DNA from: Geothrix sp.
GTDB taxonomy: Bacteria > Acidobacteriota > Holophagae > Holophagales > Holophagaceae
Length of the DNA stretch: 64,000 nucleotides
Assembly: GCF_030219325.1 (NCBI RefSeq)
Contig: NZ_CP126625.1
Coordinates: 2,964,857-3,028,856, forward strand
Direction: 5' to 3'
The notes beneath the pieces are model-generated. The model did not search any database. It was given only the letters and a program-made list of their open reading frames with translations, and was not told where the DNA came from. A program made the position numbers and the translations under genes. Shown here piece by piece: positions 51,538 to 60,871 of this stretch. Positions within the stretch are counted from its first letter, which is position 1, and each line of letters begins with the position of its first letter.

Positions 51538-52314
51538 TCAGCCCTCTTCCGGAACGCTCTTGGCGGCCGAGGTCAACGACGCCATGTCCGTGATTGGCAC
51601 CGCCGGCTCGCCCAACTTGAAGTTCTCTGCCTCGGCAATGGTCTTCGCCATCGACCGCACAGTCTGGAAGGCCTTGATCTGATCCGGCGTCGTCTTGGCG
51701 ATGACGCCAAGGGTCCCGAGGATGCCGGTGATCTTCTTCAGCTTGGTGATCTGGAATGGGTTGGAGCTCAGGCTGGATACGGTGGCCTGGCCGTTCTTGA
51801 TGAACCCGGGAACCTGGGTCGCGGCAGCGAGATCCGCGGCCACGGCCAATCCCAGCTTGGCATAGGCCGGGCGGACCACCTTGGCCTTGTCCTTCTGGTA
51901 GCCCTTGGGATCCAGCTTCTCCATCTCCAGGAAGGTCTCCGAGACCAGCGTGTTCTGCGTGGCGTCGAGGGCATCGCCCTCCTTCCGTTTGGCATTCAGC
52001 TCGTTGAACTTCGAGAATTTCTCCTTGATGGCCTTCACCTGTTCAGGCGGGAAGGCGTCGCACATCTGCTCGGCGGCACTCATGGCCAGGAGGGTGGCGG
52101 TGGTCGAGAAGAGGATGATCCGGCCGCCCTCGGCCATCAGCGTGTCGGGGTCCATCACGGCGACCGCCGCGACGGCAGCTGTGGTCCCATCGGCCTTGGG
52201 CGCTTCCTTCTTGGCATCGTCTTTCTTCCCGAACAAGCCGGACAACCCTTGGCCTTGTGCGGAAGTACCGGCAAGGAGGGCCAGGACCAGTGGTAGTGCT
52301 GTGAAAGCTCGCAT
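51538..52314 (-). CDS. Secreted protein of unknown function (third in operon)
   Basis: 258 residues with a signal peptide (MRAFTALPLVLALLAGTSAQGQ). After a Lys-rich linker the mature protein is mostly predicted helix (LMAEGGRIILFSTTATLLAMSAAEQMCDAFPPEQVKA; FNELNAKRKEGDALDATQNTLVSETFLEMEKL). There is one Cys and no catalytic motif I recognise. It starts one base after the stop of the preceding gene, so the three genes 51538-56022 are co-expressed. It may be a periplasmic scaffold or part of an envelope complex; this is open. Confidence 0.65.
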   Translation of the reverse strand: MRAFTALPLVLALLAGTSAQGQGLSGLFGKKDDAKKEAPKADGTTAAVAAVAVMDPDTLMAEGGRIILFSTTATLLAMSAAEQMCDAFPPEQVKAIKEKFSKFNELNAKRKEGDALDATQNTLVSETFLEMEKLDPKGYQKDKAKVVRPAYAKLGLAVAADLAAATQVPGFIKNGQATVSSLSSNPFQITKLKKITGILGTLGVIAKTTPDQIKAFQTVRSMAKTIAEAENFKLGEPAVPITDMASLTSAAKSVPEEG

Positions 52315-52315
52315 G

Positions 52316-54352
52316 CTATTTCTCCAGAGTGATGGCCTGGATCAGGCCTTGTTGGGTGGAACGCTTGATCAGTTCAGTGAGTGAGGACTCCTGCAGGACC
52401 AGCCCGAGGTGGGTGGCATCCAGGGGTCGGTAGCCGTCAGTGGGTGGATAGGGCAGGGCGTGTCCCAGGCCCAGCTTCCAGCGGGGTTCTTTCTCCGGGG
52501 TGTAGCCATCGCGGTACACCCGGAGCCGCCAGGTGGCACCGACCCCGCGACTCGGATCCAGGAAGGGAGTGTCTACCTTCAAGCGGAGGTCGGATTCGCA
52601 CTGGGTGGCCTCTCCAGGCCGGTCCTGGAGGACGATGTCCAAGCCCGCCGCACGGGAGAGCTGGGCCGCCAAGGCAGCCTGGATCCAGCGTGCCGGGAGC
52701 AGCGCGATCGTCTCTGGGACGTCCGGGATCAGCAGCCCCACCGTGGGCAGACCACCGGCCCTGAAGCTCAGTTCATCGCCCTGGGAGGCGCGTCCAAGGT
52801 CGGGCCAGACCAGGCTGCTGTTCGGCTGGAAATAGGGTCCGAGGTCCCGGCCCTGGGCATCACGGATGGCTCCTTCCGGGTGGATCCAGGCCAGCTTCGT
52901 GCCCGGTTTGGGTGAAAGCCCAAGCCACTGGACCTTCCCCTCGGCCTGGACCACGCCTTTGTGGGCATGCTGACCATGCTTGGGACGCACCAGCCAGGCC
53001 TTCTGGAACCGACCCGACAGGTTGATCAGACCATTGCGGCAAAGCGAGAACCAGATGGAATCCAGATCCAGTTCCCGCAACCCTTCCTTCATCCGGAAGA
53101 CCTTCTCCTCCGTCTGGAATTCGGTTCCCCTCAGGATCAGGCGCCCGGGCTCCCCATCCTCGGATTCCCGCTGGTACCAGGCCAAACCCCACACGACGCG
53201 CAACAGGTGATCCGTGGCGCCCCCTGCTTCCACCCGCGTGGCGTGGTGTGCATCGACCACGCCGATCTCGACTTCGACTTCGGGCGAGTCCAGTTTCGCC
53301 TTGGCGGCAAGATCCTCCAGACTGGCCGTGAAAGCATTCCCTTCGACCTGCTGGGAGAACCGTCCCACGTCCGCCTGGAAGCCTTTGTCCAACTGCGTCT
53401 CAGCGACCGGGAGCACCCGGAAGGCGCCCGCCTTGCTGACGTAGTTGGCCATCAATCCCAGCCACGCGTCCATGGCCAACGGGGGTACCTGGGAATCCAG
53501 CTGCGGGCTGGGCCGGGCCGGGCCGATCCACCGGAGGGACAGGCGCGGCTCCTTCCGCTCGGCAGGGGTCGCCTGCCCCATGAAGGTGGCCCCATAGACT
53601 TCGGCTGCGCCCAGGTCGAGGTCCCGGCCCGGAATGGCCTGCTCGACGAGCGAGAACCGCTCGAATACCTGCTTGATGCGGACCCTGCCGGAGCCCGCCC
53701 CCTGCAGGATGCGTCCGCTGACGCTCCGCTGGCTCCCGAAGGGCCAGATGGCCCCGCCCCTGATGCGGACGCCCTTGGGGAGGGGCAGCAGTGCGGCTTT
53801 CAGCGAGAAGGGATGGGCCTGCGTCTGTAACTGCCCCAGGCATTCCTGGATCCACTGGGTCGCTGCCATTCCAAAGGCCTTCCTGATCAGCTCGGCCCTC
53901 TCGCGGGGATCCTTGTCCCGGCTGATGGACACCGTGGTGGTCACCATGCGCGTGGCGGCGAACAGCGAGGTCAGGCTCCAGGGATCCACCAGGGTCACGT
54001 CACCAACCAGGGTGGCTTCCAGGTGATCCAGGCTTCCGGCCACCGTATCCTTGTACAGGCGGACCACCGACAAGCGCGGAACCACCAGAAGGGTGGGTTG
54101 GGAGGCGGTGATCATCCCTTCCGGGGTGGCCGATAAGGGCACGACTCGACCGAAGCGTCCCTCAAAGGCCTCCCGGAACTGGCGGCCAAGGCTTTCCTGC
54201 GCTTGGGGGTTCTGGAATTCGAAGGGAAAGGGATCCGCCAGGGTGATGGCCGGCGCCACCACATAGCGGATGGGTTCTTCCGCCCGCACCGGGCACAGCG
54301 CCACCAGGCCGAGAAGATGCATCCGGCCGAACCACCTGGAGAGGGGGCTCAT
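52316..54352 (-). CDS. Secreted protein of unknown function (second in operon)
   Basis: 678 residues with an N-terminal signal (MHLLGLVALCPVRAEEP). It contains mixed alpha/beta segments (RYVVAPAITLADPFPFEFQNPQAQESLGRQFREAFEGRFG; TLLVVPRLSVVRLYKD) that recall periplasmic domains of the TolB-N or CsgG-like kind, which build a value from a named parameter set, but I cannot name a family. No membrane helix appears after the signal. It overlaps the upstream gene as ATGA. Possible roles are an outer-membrane-associated assembly protein or a surface structure component. Confidence 0.6.
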   Translation of the reverse strand: MSPLSRWFGRMHLLGLVALCPVRAEEPIRYVVAPAITLADPFPFEFQNPQAQESLGRQFREAFEGRFGRVVPLSATPEGMITASQPTLLVVPRLSVVRLYKDTVAGSLDHLEATLVGDVTLVDPWSLTSLFAATRMVTTTVSISRDKDPRERAELIRKAFGMAATQWIQECLGQLQTQAHPFSLKAALLPLPKGVRIRGGAIWPFGSQRSVSGRILQGAGSGRVRIKQVFERFSLVEQAIPGRDLDLGAAEVYGATFMGQATPAERKEPRLSLRWIGPARPSPQLDSQVPPLAMDAWLGLMANYVSKAGAFRVLPVAETQLDKGFQADVGRFSQQVEGNAFTASLEDLAAKAKLDSPEVEVEIGVVDAHHATRVEAGGATDHLLRVVWGLAWYQRESEDGEPGRLILRGTEFQTEEKVFRMKEGLRELDLDSIWFSLCRNGLINLSGRFQKAWLVRPKHGQHAHKGVVQAEGKVQWLGLSPKPGTKLAWIHPEGAIRDAQGRDLGPYFQPNSSLVWPDLGRASQGDELSFRAGGLPTVGLLIPDVPETIALLPARWIQAALAAQLSRAAGLDIVLQDRPGEATQCESDLRLKVDTPFLDPSRGVGATWRLRVYRDGYTPEKEPRWKLGLGHALPYPPTDGYRPLDATHLGLVLQESSLTELIKRSTQQGLIQAITLEK

Positions 54353-56022
54353 TGGAGTTTGAGGCGGGCGATGCTGTCGTCTTTGGAGATGAGCACGGTT
54401 CCATCGAGCTCATCCAGCAGATCCTTCACATCCTCGGGGGCGCGGGCCCCCAGCTCAAGGGTCAGGACCTCCAGGGTACCGTCCCCCAGGGTCTCGCTGC
54501 TCACCTTGAACCCAGCCTTCTTGAAGGTCTCGCGGATCCGAGCGACCTGCCTGCGCTCCTTCACGCCGGACAGTTCCACGCGGTACTGCCTGGACTGGGA
54601 GGCCACCTCGCTTTCATCCTTGAGGTTCTGCAGCCCCTGACGGACCCACTTGGGCAGCAGGTCGTCCATGCTCAACAGGGCCAGCTCCGTGGCCTGAAGA
54701 CGGGCCTCATCATCACTTGGCCTGGCCTCGCTCGTCTTGGCCACCGAATCCGCTGGCAGCAGGTTGTGACCGTCATTGATCCGCACCACCCGGAACGTGA
54801 TCTTCGAGGAGAACCGGTGCCGGTCGACGTCGCTCGGGGTGAGGCTGTTGATGGCCATGGCCACGTAGTCCCCGCTCTTCACGCCCTTCTGCTTCTTGGC
54901 CTGAGTCAGGATGTGGTCGATGAACTCGTCCTCGTTGCGGAAATCCTTCGCCATCAGCGGGAAATTGAGCGTCTTGACCGGGAGCCCCGCCCGCGTGAAT
55001 GCACCCTCGAACTTGGCCCTCACGTCATTGGTGGAGCCGGCGCCCTTTTTGGTCGCGTCCGCATATTCCGTGAGCCGGTAGTACTGCGTGCTGGTGTCGC
55101 TGTAGTTCGCCCCGGAAGCGGAGGAACTCCGGGCGTCGTGGCTGGCGCTGGCCTGGCGGGCATCCACGGCGGCGGAACTGCGCTTGTCCCAGTTGGCGGC
55201 ACCGCTCTGGCTGGCGTTTCCTTCGAACTTGGATTCCTGCTTGAGGCGGGCCTCGGCGCTGCCGGACTGGCTGCCTGAGAAGCCACTGTCACCGCGGTTG
55301 GCCTTGAGACTGGATTCGCCGCGGGCGACGGCCGAGGCATCGACCTTGTTGGATTCCTTGACCGAAGTGCTGGACTGCACGGCCACCGCGCCCGTGTCCT
55401 TGGATTCGGCCGAGGCCTGGAGGGACTGGCTCTGGGACCTGGAGCTGTCCGTGGCCTGGGCCTTCGCGTAGCGGGAGGACACCACGTTCTGCCGGTTGTC
55501 CCGGATCTCCTCCCGGAGCAGCTGGGGTTTGTCCCGGTCGGGATCCTTCCCCTCCACGGTGTAGGCCAGGACATACAGACTGAACTTGTTGCCGAGCCCC
55601 TTCGTCAGGCTGATCCCCTTGGATTTCAGGTAGTCCTGCATGGCGGAGAGGTTCACCTTGATGGTCAGGCCCACCTTGGCCACGCCATCCGTGACCCGTG
55701 ATTCCACGATGTCGACCCGATCGACCAGGAAGCCGGCGGAGTGGTCGGCCAGGTCCTTGGCGAGCGCCTCAAGGGCCGCCGCCTCCAGGTGGTTCGTACC
55801 TACGAGCGAAAGGATCGCGGTCCGGGTGGCGTCCACCAAGGCCGCCCCCTCGGCTCGATCAAGCCCGCTCTGGTTTTCCTTCGCCTGGGAAAACACGGAT
55901 TTCGCCACCGGGGCGCTACCGCTGCCCGGGAAGGTCTTCACTTCGGCTGCCCGGCTGAAGGAGATCATCCCCACGCAGAAGGACAGGGTCAGCAGGCATC
56001 GGGAAATGGGGAGGGAGGTCAT
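54349..56022 (-). CDS. Secreted protein with FlgT/LPP20-like N-domain and Ser-rich middle
   Basis: 557 residues with a signal peptide (LTLSFCVGMISFSRA). Residues about 60-145 (ALVDATRTAILSLVG, then VDRVDIVESRVTDGVAKVGLTIKVNL) follow the pattern of the N-terminal domain of FlgT and LPP20-type lipoproteins. Residues about 190-310 are extremely rich in Ser, Ala, Gln, Lys and Asp, with no hydrophobic core, and should be disordered. The C-terminal 250 residues are folded. Start 56022 has AGGAGA upstream. First gene of a coupled three-gene operon; the FlgT link is suggestive only, as no flagellar gene is nearby. Confidence 0.6.
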   Translation of the reverse strand: MTSLPISRCLLTLSFCVGMISFSRAAEVKTFPGSGSAPVAKSVFSQAKENQSGLDRAEGAALVDATRTAILSLVGTNHLEAAALEALAKDLADHSAGFLVDRVDIVESRVTDGVAKVGLTIKVNLSAMQDYLKSKGISLTKGLGNKFSLYVLAYTVEGKDPDRDKPQLLREEIRDNRQNVVSSRYAKAQATDSSRSQSQSLQASAESKDTGAVAVQSSTSVKESNKVDASAVARGESSLKANRGDSGFSGSQSGSAEARLKQESKFEGNASQSGAANWDKRSSAAVDARQASASHDARSSSASGANYSDTSTQYYRLTEYADATKKGAGSTNDVRAKFEGAFTRAGLPVKTLNFPLMAKDFRNEDEFIDHILTQAKKQKGVKSGDYVAMAINSLTPSDVDRHRFSSKITFRVVRINDGHNLLPADSVAKTSEARPSDDEARLQATELALLSMDDLLPKWVRQGLQNLKDESEVASQSRQYRVELSGVKERRQVARIRETFKKAGFKVSSETLGDGTLEVLTLELGARAPEDVKDLLDELDGTVLISKDDSIARLKLQ

Positions 56023-56389
56023 CAAAAAGTCTCCTGGGATTCGTTGATCACGGTTTCGCCGACCGACCTTCAGAAGGGTCGGTTCTCACGACATCAGGCT
56101 GGCGGACAGGCCGGGGAACGCCGACCGACCCGCCGATTCCGTGCGGGTGAGACAGACTTGGCCCCAGGCTTCAGCCCAATCAATTGATTCATCTGATCCT
56201 CATTAAATAACCAAATGATTTCTATGTACGGAGGACCAGCACTGGATCTCCCACCGAATAAATCGGCTTGTTTTGATTCTGTTCAAATTTATTAATACGA
56301 ATGTGATTTAGCTCACATGCGCATCAACTTTTTAAAATCAGCCCAGCATGGAGGAACCGACACAGGTCCCGTGTCAGTCCGCAACCGAA
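56023..56389. other. Long regulatory intergenic region
   Basis: 367 bases without a gene between the secreted operon start and the DUF885 stop. Bases 56170-56345 are strikingly AT-rich for this genome and include a palindrome AATCAATTGATT (56178-56189) and the CRP-type site. A short inverted repeat GACAC/GTGTC (56359-56375) may help end the DUF885 transcript. Nearer the start codon there is a CGACC/GGTCG inverted repeat. It looks like a large promoter region for the operon to the left; no small RNA was recognised. Confidence 0.6.
56302..56317 (-). promoter_or_regulatory. CRP/FNR-family binding site, perfect TGTGA-N6-TCACA
   Basis: TGTGATTTAGCTCACA is a complete match to the CRP core palindrome, embedded in AT-rich DNA about 285 bases upstream of the secreted three-gene operon. 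The extended arms (AATGTGA and TCACATG) also agree with the E. coli consensus. Confidence 0.65.
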
Positions 56390-57628
56390 TTACAGGCCCA
56401 GCGCGCGCGGCAGCCGGGGGCTGGAGATCAGGTCGACGAAGACCTCCCACCGACGCCTGGGGTCGGCCACGGTGCCGCCCTGCCGCTCGACCCACTGGCG
56501 CACGAACTGCTCGCCCAGGTTGTAGTTGATGACGTAGCTGCGGTAGGTGTCGATGAAGCGCAGGCGCTGGGCGGCCTGGGCTTCGGTCCGCAGGGAGTAC
56601 TGCACGAGGAAGGCCTCGGCCTGGGCGCGATCCAGCCGGCCGTCCAGGTAGCCGCGGGCGGCCTCGTTGTCGGCGAAGGCCAGCACCTTCATCTCCGCCT
56701 GCACCCGGGCCCAGCGCTCGGCCTCGGCGGGGTCGAGGTCCGCCAGGGGGAACAGCACGTCGCGCTCGAAGGCCAGTCGCTCGGCGCCGGGGAACGCCAC
56801 CTCGATGCCGAAGTTGGCGGTGCCCTCCGCGATGAGGGACTGGGGCGAGAACAGCGGATAGATCGTGAACTCCACCCAGCCCCGGCCAATGGATGGGGGC
56901 TGCGCGAAGCGTTGCTCCAGCAGGGCGTTGTAGACGTGGTGGCCCGGGTAGCCCTCGTGGGCGGCCAGGTCCAGGGCGCGATCGATGGCGATGGGCAGGT
57001 CCAGGTTCACCTGGATCACGGAATGCCCGCCGCCCTGGTACCAGTTGTAGGCGGACCAGGACTTGCCGGTGACATACTCCACGCGGAAGTGGTCCGAATC
57101 CGGCAGCGTCGCGTGCCGGCGCGTGCGGTCGCGGGCTTCGGCGATGGCTGCCTGGAAGACCGCGTCCACCCGCAGGGTCGGCACGATGATCCGCTCCCGC
57201 AGCCGCTGGTAGCGATCCTGCACGGAGCCGGGCCCGTCGAGCAGCTGATCCAGCCGCGCCAGGGCGGCTTCCAGGGCGGCTTCGGACGTCACCGGTGGCC
57301 GCACCTGGTAGAGGGCCTCGGCCTCCTCATCGAAGGAGAAGCGCTGGCCATCCAGGCGCGCCAGGTGCGCCGCCACGGCTCCCAGCTGGCCCAGCAGGTA
57401 GTCGCGACGCAGGGCCTCGCCCTCCTGCAGCTCCGCGGCGGCCACGGCTTCCAGCAGCTGGGCCGCCTCGACCCGCAGCTCGGCCAGGGGACGCGGCTCC
57501 CCGGCTTCCGCCACCTGCTTCCAGGCCCTGGGTCCGTAGTAGGCATCGACGAAGTCCCCGTCGTGACGACCCACCGCCAGCACCAGGTTCACGTAATCGG
57601 AGGCCCAGCGGGAAAGCGACCTGTCCAT
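56390..57628 (-). CDS. DUF885-family putative metallopeptidase-like protein
   Basis: 412 residues, cytoplasmic (no signal). The AAHEGYPGHHVYNALLEQR motif with later LIAEGTANFGIEV is the DUF885 signature, thought to form a zinc-peptidase-like active site. The N-terminal helical part begins RWASDYVNLVLAVGRHDGDFVDAYYGP. ATG at 57628 has AGGAGGA upstream; a slightly longer frame adds only MGPCQGRGGR. It is divergent from the DinB-like gene across 140 bases. Activity has not been read from the sequence beyond the motif. Confidence 0.8.
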   Translation of the reverse strand: MDRSLSRWASDYVNLVLAVGRHDGDFVDAYYGPRAWKQVAEAGEPRPLAELRVEAAQLLEAVAAAELQEGEALRRDYLLGQLGAVAAHLARLDGQRFSFDEEAEALYQVRPPVTSEAALEAALARLDQLLDGPGSVQDRYQRLRERIIVPTLRVDAVFQAAIAEARDRTRRHATLPDSDHFRVEYVTGKSWSAYNWYQGGGHSVIQVNLDLPIAIDRALDLAAHEGYPGHHVYNALLEQRFAQPPSIGRGWVEFTIYPLFSPQSLIAEGTANFGIEVAFPGAERLAFERDVLFPLADLDPAEAERWARVQAEMKVLAFADNEAARGYLDGRLDRAQAEAFLVQYSLRTEAQAAQRLRFIDTYRSYVINYNLGEQFVRQWVERQGGTVADPRRRWEVFVDLISSPRLPRALGL

Positions 57629-57768
57629 GCGTCCTCCTCGTCCCTGGCATGGTCCCACAACGACGCGGAGGAGACCTCCACCCCGGCCTGCTGACGGCCG
57701 GCCACATTCCCCGGCATTGATGGTTCCCCGTGGCGCTATGCTGGCCCTCCAAAACCCGGGAGTCCCAG

Positions 57769-58347
57769 ATGCCCCTCGCCCGACTCACCCTGACCCTGCT
57801 GCTGGCCGGAGCCGTGGCCTCGGCCCAGGCCCCTGCCCCCCCGAAGCCGGCCGCGGAGGCGACCCTCACCCTGAGCCAGGTGCTGGACCGGCAGCTGGCC
57901 AACCTCGAGCGGGAGTTCGTGCCCGCCGCCGAGGCCCTGCCTGAGGAGAAGTTCGCCTTCGCGCCCACCCAGGGCGAGTTCAAGGGCGTCAAGACCTTTG
58001 CCCAGCAGGTCGGCCACGTGGCCTCGGCCAACTACCTGTTCGCGGCGGGCATCCTCGGCGAGAAGCCGCCGGCCGACCTGGGCCCGGACGAGAACGGCGC
58101 CGCCTCCCTGAAGACCAAGGCCGATTACATCAAGTATCTGAAGGACTCCTTCACCTATGCCCACAAGGCCTTCGCGGCCATCGCCGAAGCCAATGCCACG
58201 GCCAGCATCCCGGCCCCCTGGGGCCAGGGCAAGGTCACGCGCCTGGGCCTGGCCAGCCTCACCGTCGCCCACGGCTTCGACCACTACGGGCAGGTGGTGG
58301 TGTACCTGCGCATGAACGGGATCGTCCCGCCCGCCAGCCGGAAGTAG
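57769..58347 (+). CDS. Exported DinB-like four-helix protein
   Basis: 192 residues with a signal peptide (LTLTLLLAGAVASAQA). The mature part is a DinB-type helical bundle: LDRQLANLEREFVPAAEALPEEKFAFAPT, TFAQQVGHVASANYLFAAG and the metal-binding LTVAHGFDHYGQVVVYLRMNG. DinB/YfiT proteins often act as metal-dependent thiol transferases, but exported forms have no assigned role. ATG at 57769 has GGGAG upstream. It is four bases from the PIG-L gene, so co-expressed. Confidence 0.83.
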   Translation: MPLARLTLTLLLAGAVASAQAPAPPKPAAEATLTLSQVLDRQLANLEREFVPAAEALPEEKFAFAPTQGEFKGVKTFAQQVGHVASANYLFAAGILGEKPPADLGPDENGAASLKTKADYIKYLKDSFTYAHKAFAAIAEANATASIPAPWGQGKVTRLGLASLTVAHGFDHYGQVVVYLRMNGIVPPASRK

Positions 58348-58351
58348 GCCC

Positions 58352-60871
58352 GTGCCCCGGTTCCACCGCCTCGCCCCACTCGTTCTGGCGGCCACGGTGC
58401 TGCCGTGGCTCCAGGCCCAGGTGCCCGTGCGCGACGCGGCCGAACTGCAGAAGCAGCTGGACCGCCTGCAGACCCTGGGCAGCGTCCTCTACATCGCCGC
58501 CCACCCCGATGACGAGAACACCGCCGTGCTGGCCACCCTGTCGAAGGGGCGGAACCTGCGCACGGCCTACCTCTCCATCACCCGGGGCGGCGGTGGCCAG
58601 AACCTCATTGGCCCCGAGCTGGGCGACGGCCTCGCGGCCATCCGCACCCAGGAGCTGCTGGCTGCGCGGCGCCTCGACGGCGCCGAGCAGTTCTTCACCT
58701 CGGCCGTGGACTTCGGCTTCTCCAAGACCGCGGAGGAATCGCTGCGCCTCTGGCACCACGACACGGTGCTGGGCGACGTCGTGCGCACCATCCGCACTTT
58801 CCGGCCTGACGTGATCCTCACCCGCTTCCCTCCCGATGCCCGGGCCGGGCACGGCCACCACACGGCCTCGGCCATGCTGGCCATCGAGGCCTTCCAGGCC
58901 GCCGCCGATCCCACCCGCTTCCCCGAGCAGCTCAAGGGCGGCCTGCGCCCCTGGCAGGCCACACGGCTGCTGTGGAACCACTTCCGCTTCAGCGAGGACG
59001 CCCCCAGACCCGCCCCCGGCAGCCTCACCCTGGATGTCGGTACCTTCGATCCCCTGCTGGGCCGCTCCTACGGCGAGCTCGCCGCCGACAGCCGCAGCCA
59101 GCACCGCAGCCAGGGCTTCGGCGTGCTGGCCCAGCGCGGCGCCCGGGAGGAGAGCTTCGAGCTGCTGGCCGGGAAACCCGCGAAGGCCGACCTGTTCGAG
59201 GGCATCGATCTCGGCTGGTCCCGCTTCCCCGGCACCGGCGAGGTGGCCGGGCGGCTGCAGGAGGCCCGCCGGGGCTTCCGACCCGATCACCCCGCCGCCA
59301 GCCTGCCCACGCTCCTGCGCGCTCGGCAGGCCCTCCAGGCCCTGCCTCCGGCCCTGCAGTCGGAACCCCTGCTCCGGGCCAAGGCCGCCGAGCTGGAGGA
59401 CCTGCTGCGCGCCGCCGCAGGTCTCTGGGTGGAGGCCATCGCCGAGCGCCAGCGGGTGGCGCCCGGGGATCGCCTCACGGTGAACGCCGCCGTGCTGGCC
59501 CGGGGCGGCGGCCCCCTCGTGCTCGAGTCCCTGGCCCTCGAGGCCGTGACGCCCGAAGGCTCGCGCGCCCTGGAGGTCCGCCAGGACGGCAAGCCCCTGC
59601 CCGACAACGCGCCCCGGAAGGAGGCCTTCGCCTTCACGCTGCCCGCGACCACGCCCCTCGGCCACCCGCACTGGCTGGGCGGACCCGGCGGCGCCGCCTG
59701 GGCGGGCCTGCCCGAGTCGGTCCCGCCCTTCCGCCTGCGGGCCCGCGTGGCCCTTCCCGAGGGCAGCTTCGACGTGGTGGTGCCCGTGCAGTTCCGCTTC
59801 CGGGACCCGGTCCTGGGCGAGCGGTACCAGCCCCTGGCCGTGGTGCCTGCGGCCTTCGTCCACCTGGAGGAGGGCGTCCAGATCTTCGACGGTCCTGGCA
59901 CGAAGGAGCTCCACCTGAAGGTCATCGCCGGAGCCGCCCGCGCCGCGGGCCGGGTGCGCCTCCAGGTGCCCTCCGCCTGGAAGGCGGAACCCGCCGAGCG
60001 GACCTTCACCCTCTCCCGCGCCGGGGAGGAAGGGGAGCTGTCCTTCCGCCTCACCCCACCGGCCGCTGCCGCCTCCGGCGAGCTGCGGGTGGAGGTGGAC
60101 ACCGGGGCCGGGTTCGCGGCCGCCCGTGGCCTCGTGAAGCTGGATCACCCGCACATCCCCCTGCAGACCCTGCTGCCGGAGGCCAGGGTGCGCCTGGAGC
60201 GCTTCGACCTGAAGCACAACGGGCACCGCATCGGCTACGTCATGGGCGCCGGCGACGACATCCCCCAGGCCCTGCGCCGCCTCGGCTACGAGGTGGACCT
60301 GCTCACCGACGAGGCCCTGGCCCGGGAGGACCTAGCCCGCTTCGACGCCATCGTGCTGGGCATCCGCGCTTACAACACCCGCCCCGCCCTGCAGACGCTG
60401 AAGGAGCGCCTGCACGCCTACGTCGCCGCCGGCGGCACGGAGGTGGTGCTCTACACCGTGAACACGGGTTTCCCGGGCATCAATGCCGCCATGGTCACGG
60501 ACACCATCGGCCCCTATCCCTTCAAAGTCGGGCGGAAGCGCATCACGGATGAGACAGTGCCGGTCCACTTGCTCCAACCAAACCATCCTGTCTTCCACTG
60601 GCCCAACGAACTCACGGCCAAAGATTTCGACGGCTGGATCCAGGAGCGGAGCCTCTACCATGCCGAGGGCTGGGACGCCCGCTACACGCCCCTGCTGGGC
60701 ATGGCGGATCCCGGCGAGGCGGAAGACACCGGCGCCCTGATCGTGGCGGAGCACGGCAAGGGGCACTACGTCTATACGGGCCTCGCCTTCTTCCGCCAGC
60801 TGCCGGATGGCGTGCCCGGCGCCACGCGCCTCTTCGCCAACCTCCTGGCCCTGGGCCATGCCCATGACTGA
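58352..60871 (+). CDS. Exported PIG-L (LmbE-like) deacetylase with large C-terminal extension
   Basis: 839 residues, GTG start, signal peptide (LAPLVLAATVLPWLQAQ). The N-terminal domain has YIAAHPDDENTAVLATL (His51, Asp53, Asp54) and RAGHGHHTASA (about 166), the zinc site of PIG-L N-acetylglucosamine deacetylases. A middle part (about 480-620) is beta-rich, and the C-terminal 220 residues form a Rossmann/ThuA-like domain (IGYVMGAGDDIPQALRRLGYEVDLLTDEALA, IVLGIRAYNTRPALQTLKERLHAYVAAGG). This long layout is seen in exported PIG-L proteins of Acidobacteriota. The stop overlaps the next small gene. Substrate unknown. Confidence 0.85.
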   Translation: MPRFHRLAPLVLAATVLPWLQAQVPVRDAAELQKQLDRLQTLGSVLYIAAHPDDENTAVLATLSKGRNLRTAYLSITRGGGGQNLIGPELGDGLAAIRTQELLAARRLDGAEQFFTSAVDFGFSKTAEESLRLWHHDTVLGDVVRTIRTFRPDVILTRFPPDARAGHGHHTASAMLAIEAFQAAADPTRFPEQLKGGLRPWQATRLLWNHFRFSEDAPRPAPGSLTLDVGTFDPLLGRSYGELAADSRSQHRSQGFGVLAQRGAREESFELLAGKPAKADLFEGIDLGWSRFPGTGEVAGRLQEARRGFRPDHPAASLPTLLRARQALQALPPALQSEPLLRAKAAELEDLLRAAAGLWVEAIAERQRVAPGDRLTVNAAVLARGGGPLVLESLALEAVTPEGSRALEVRQDGKPLPDNAPRKEAFAFTLPATTPLGHPHWLGGPGGAAWAGLPESVPPFRLRARVALPEGSFDVVVPVQFRFRDPVLGERYQPLAVVPAAFVHLEEGVQIFDGPGTKELHLKVIAGAARAAGRVRLQVPSAWKAEPAERTFTLSRAGEEGELSFRLTPPAAAASGELRVEVDTGAGFAAARGLVKLDHPHIPLQTLLPEARVRLERFDLKHNGHRIGYVMGAGDDIPQALRRLGYEVDLLTDEALAREDLARFDAIVLGIRAYNTRPALQTLKERLHAYVAAGGTEVVLYTVNTGFPGINAAMVTDTIGPYPFKVGRKRITDETVPVHLLQPNHPVFHWPNELTAKDFDGWIQERSLYHAEGWDARYTPLLGMADPGEAEDTGALIVAEHGKGHYVYTGLAFFRQLPDGVPGATRLFANLLALGHAHD

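Noticed and set aside
56178-56189. AATCAATTGATT as an FNR site
   Set aside because: The FNR core is TTGAT-N4-ATCAA; here the half-sites are in the opposite order and directly abutted.
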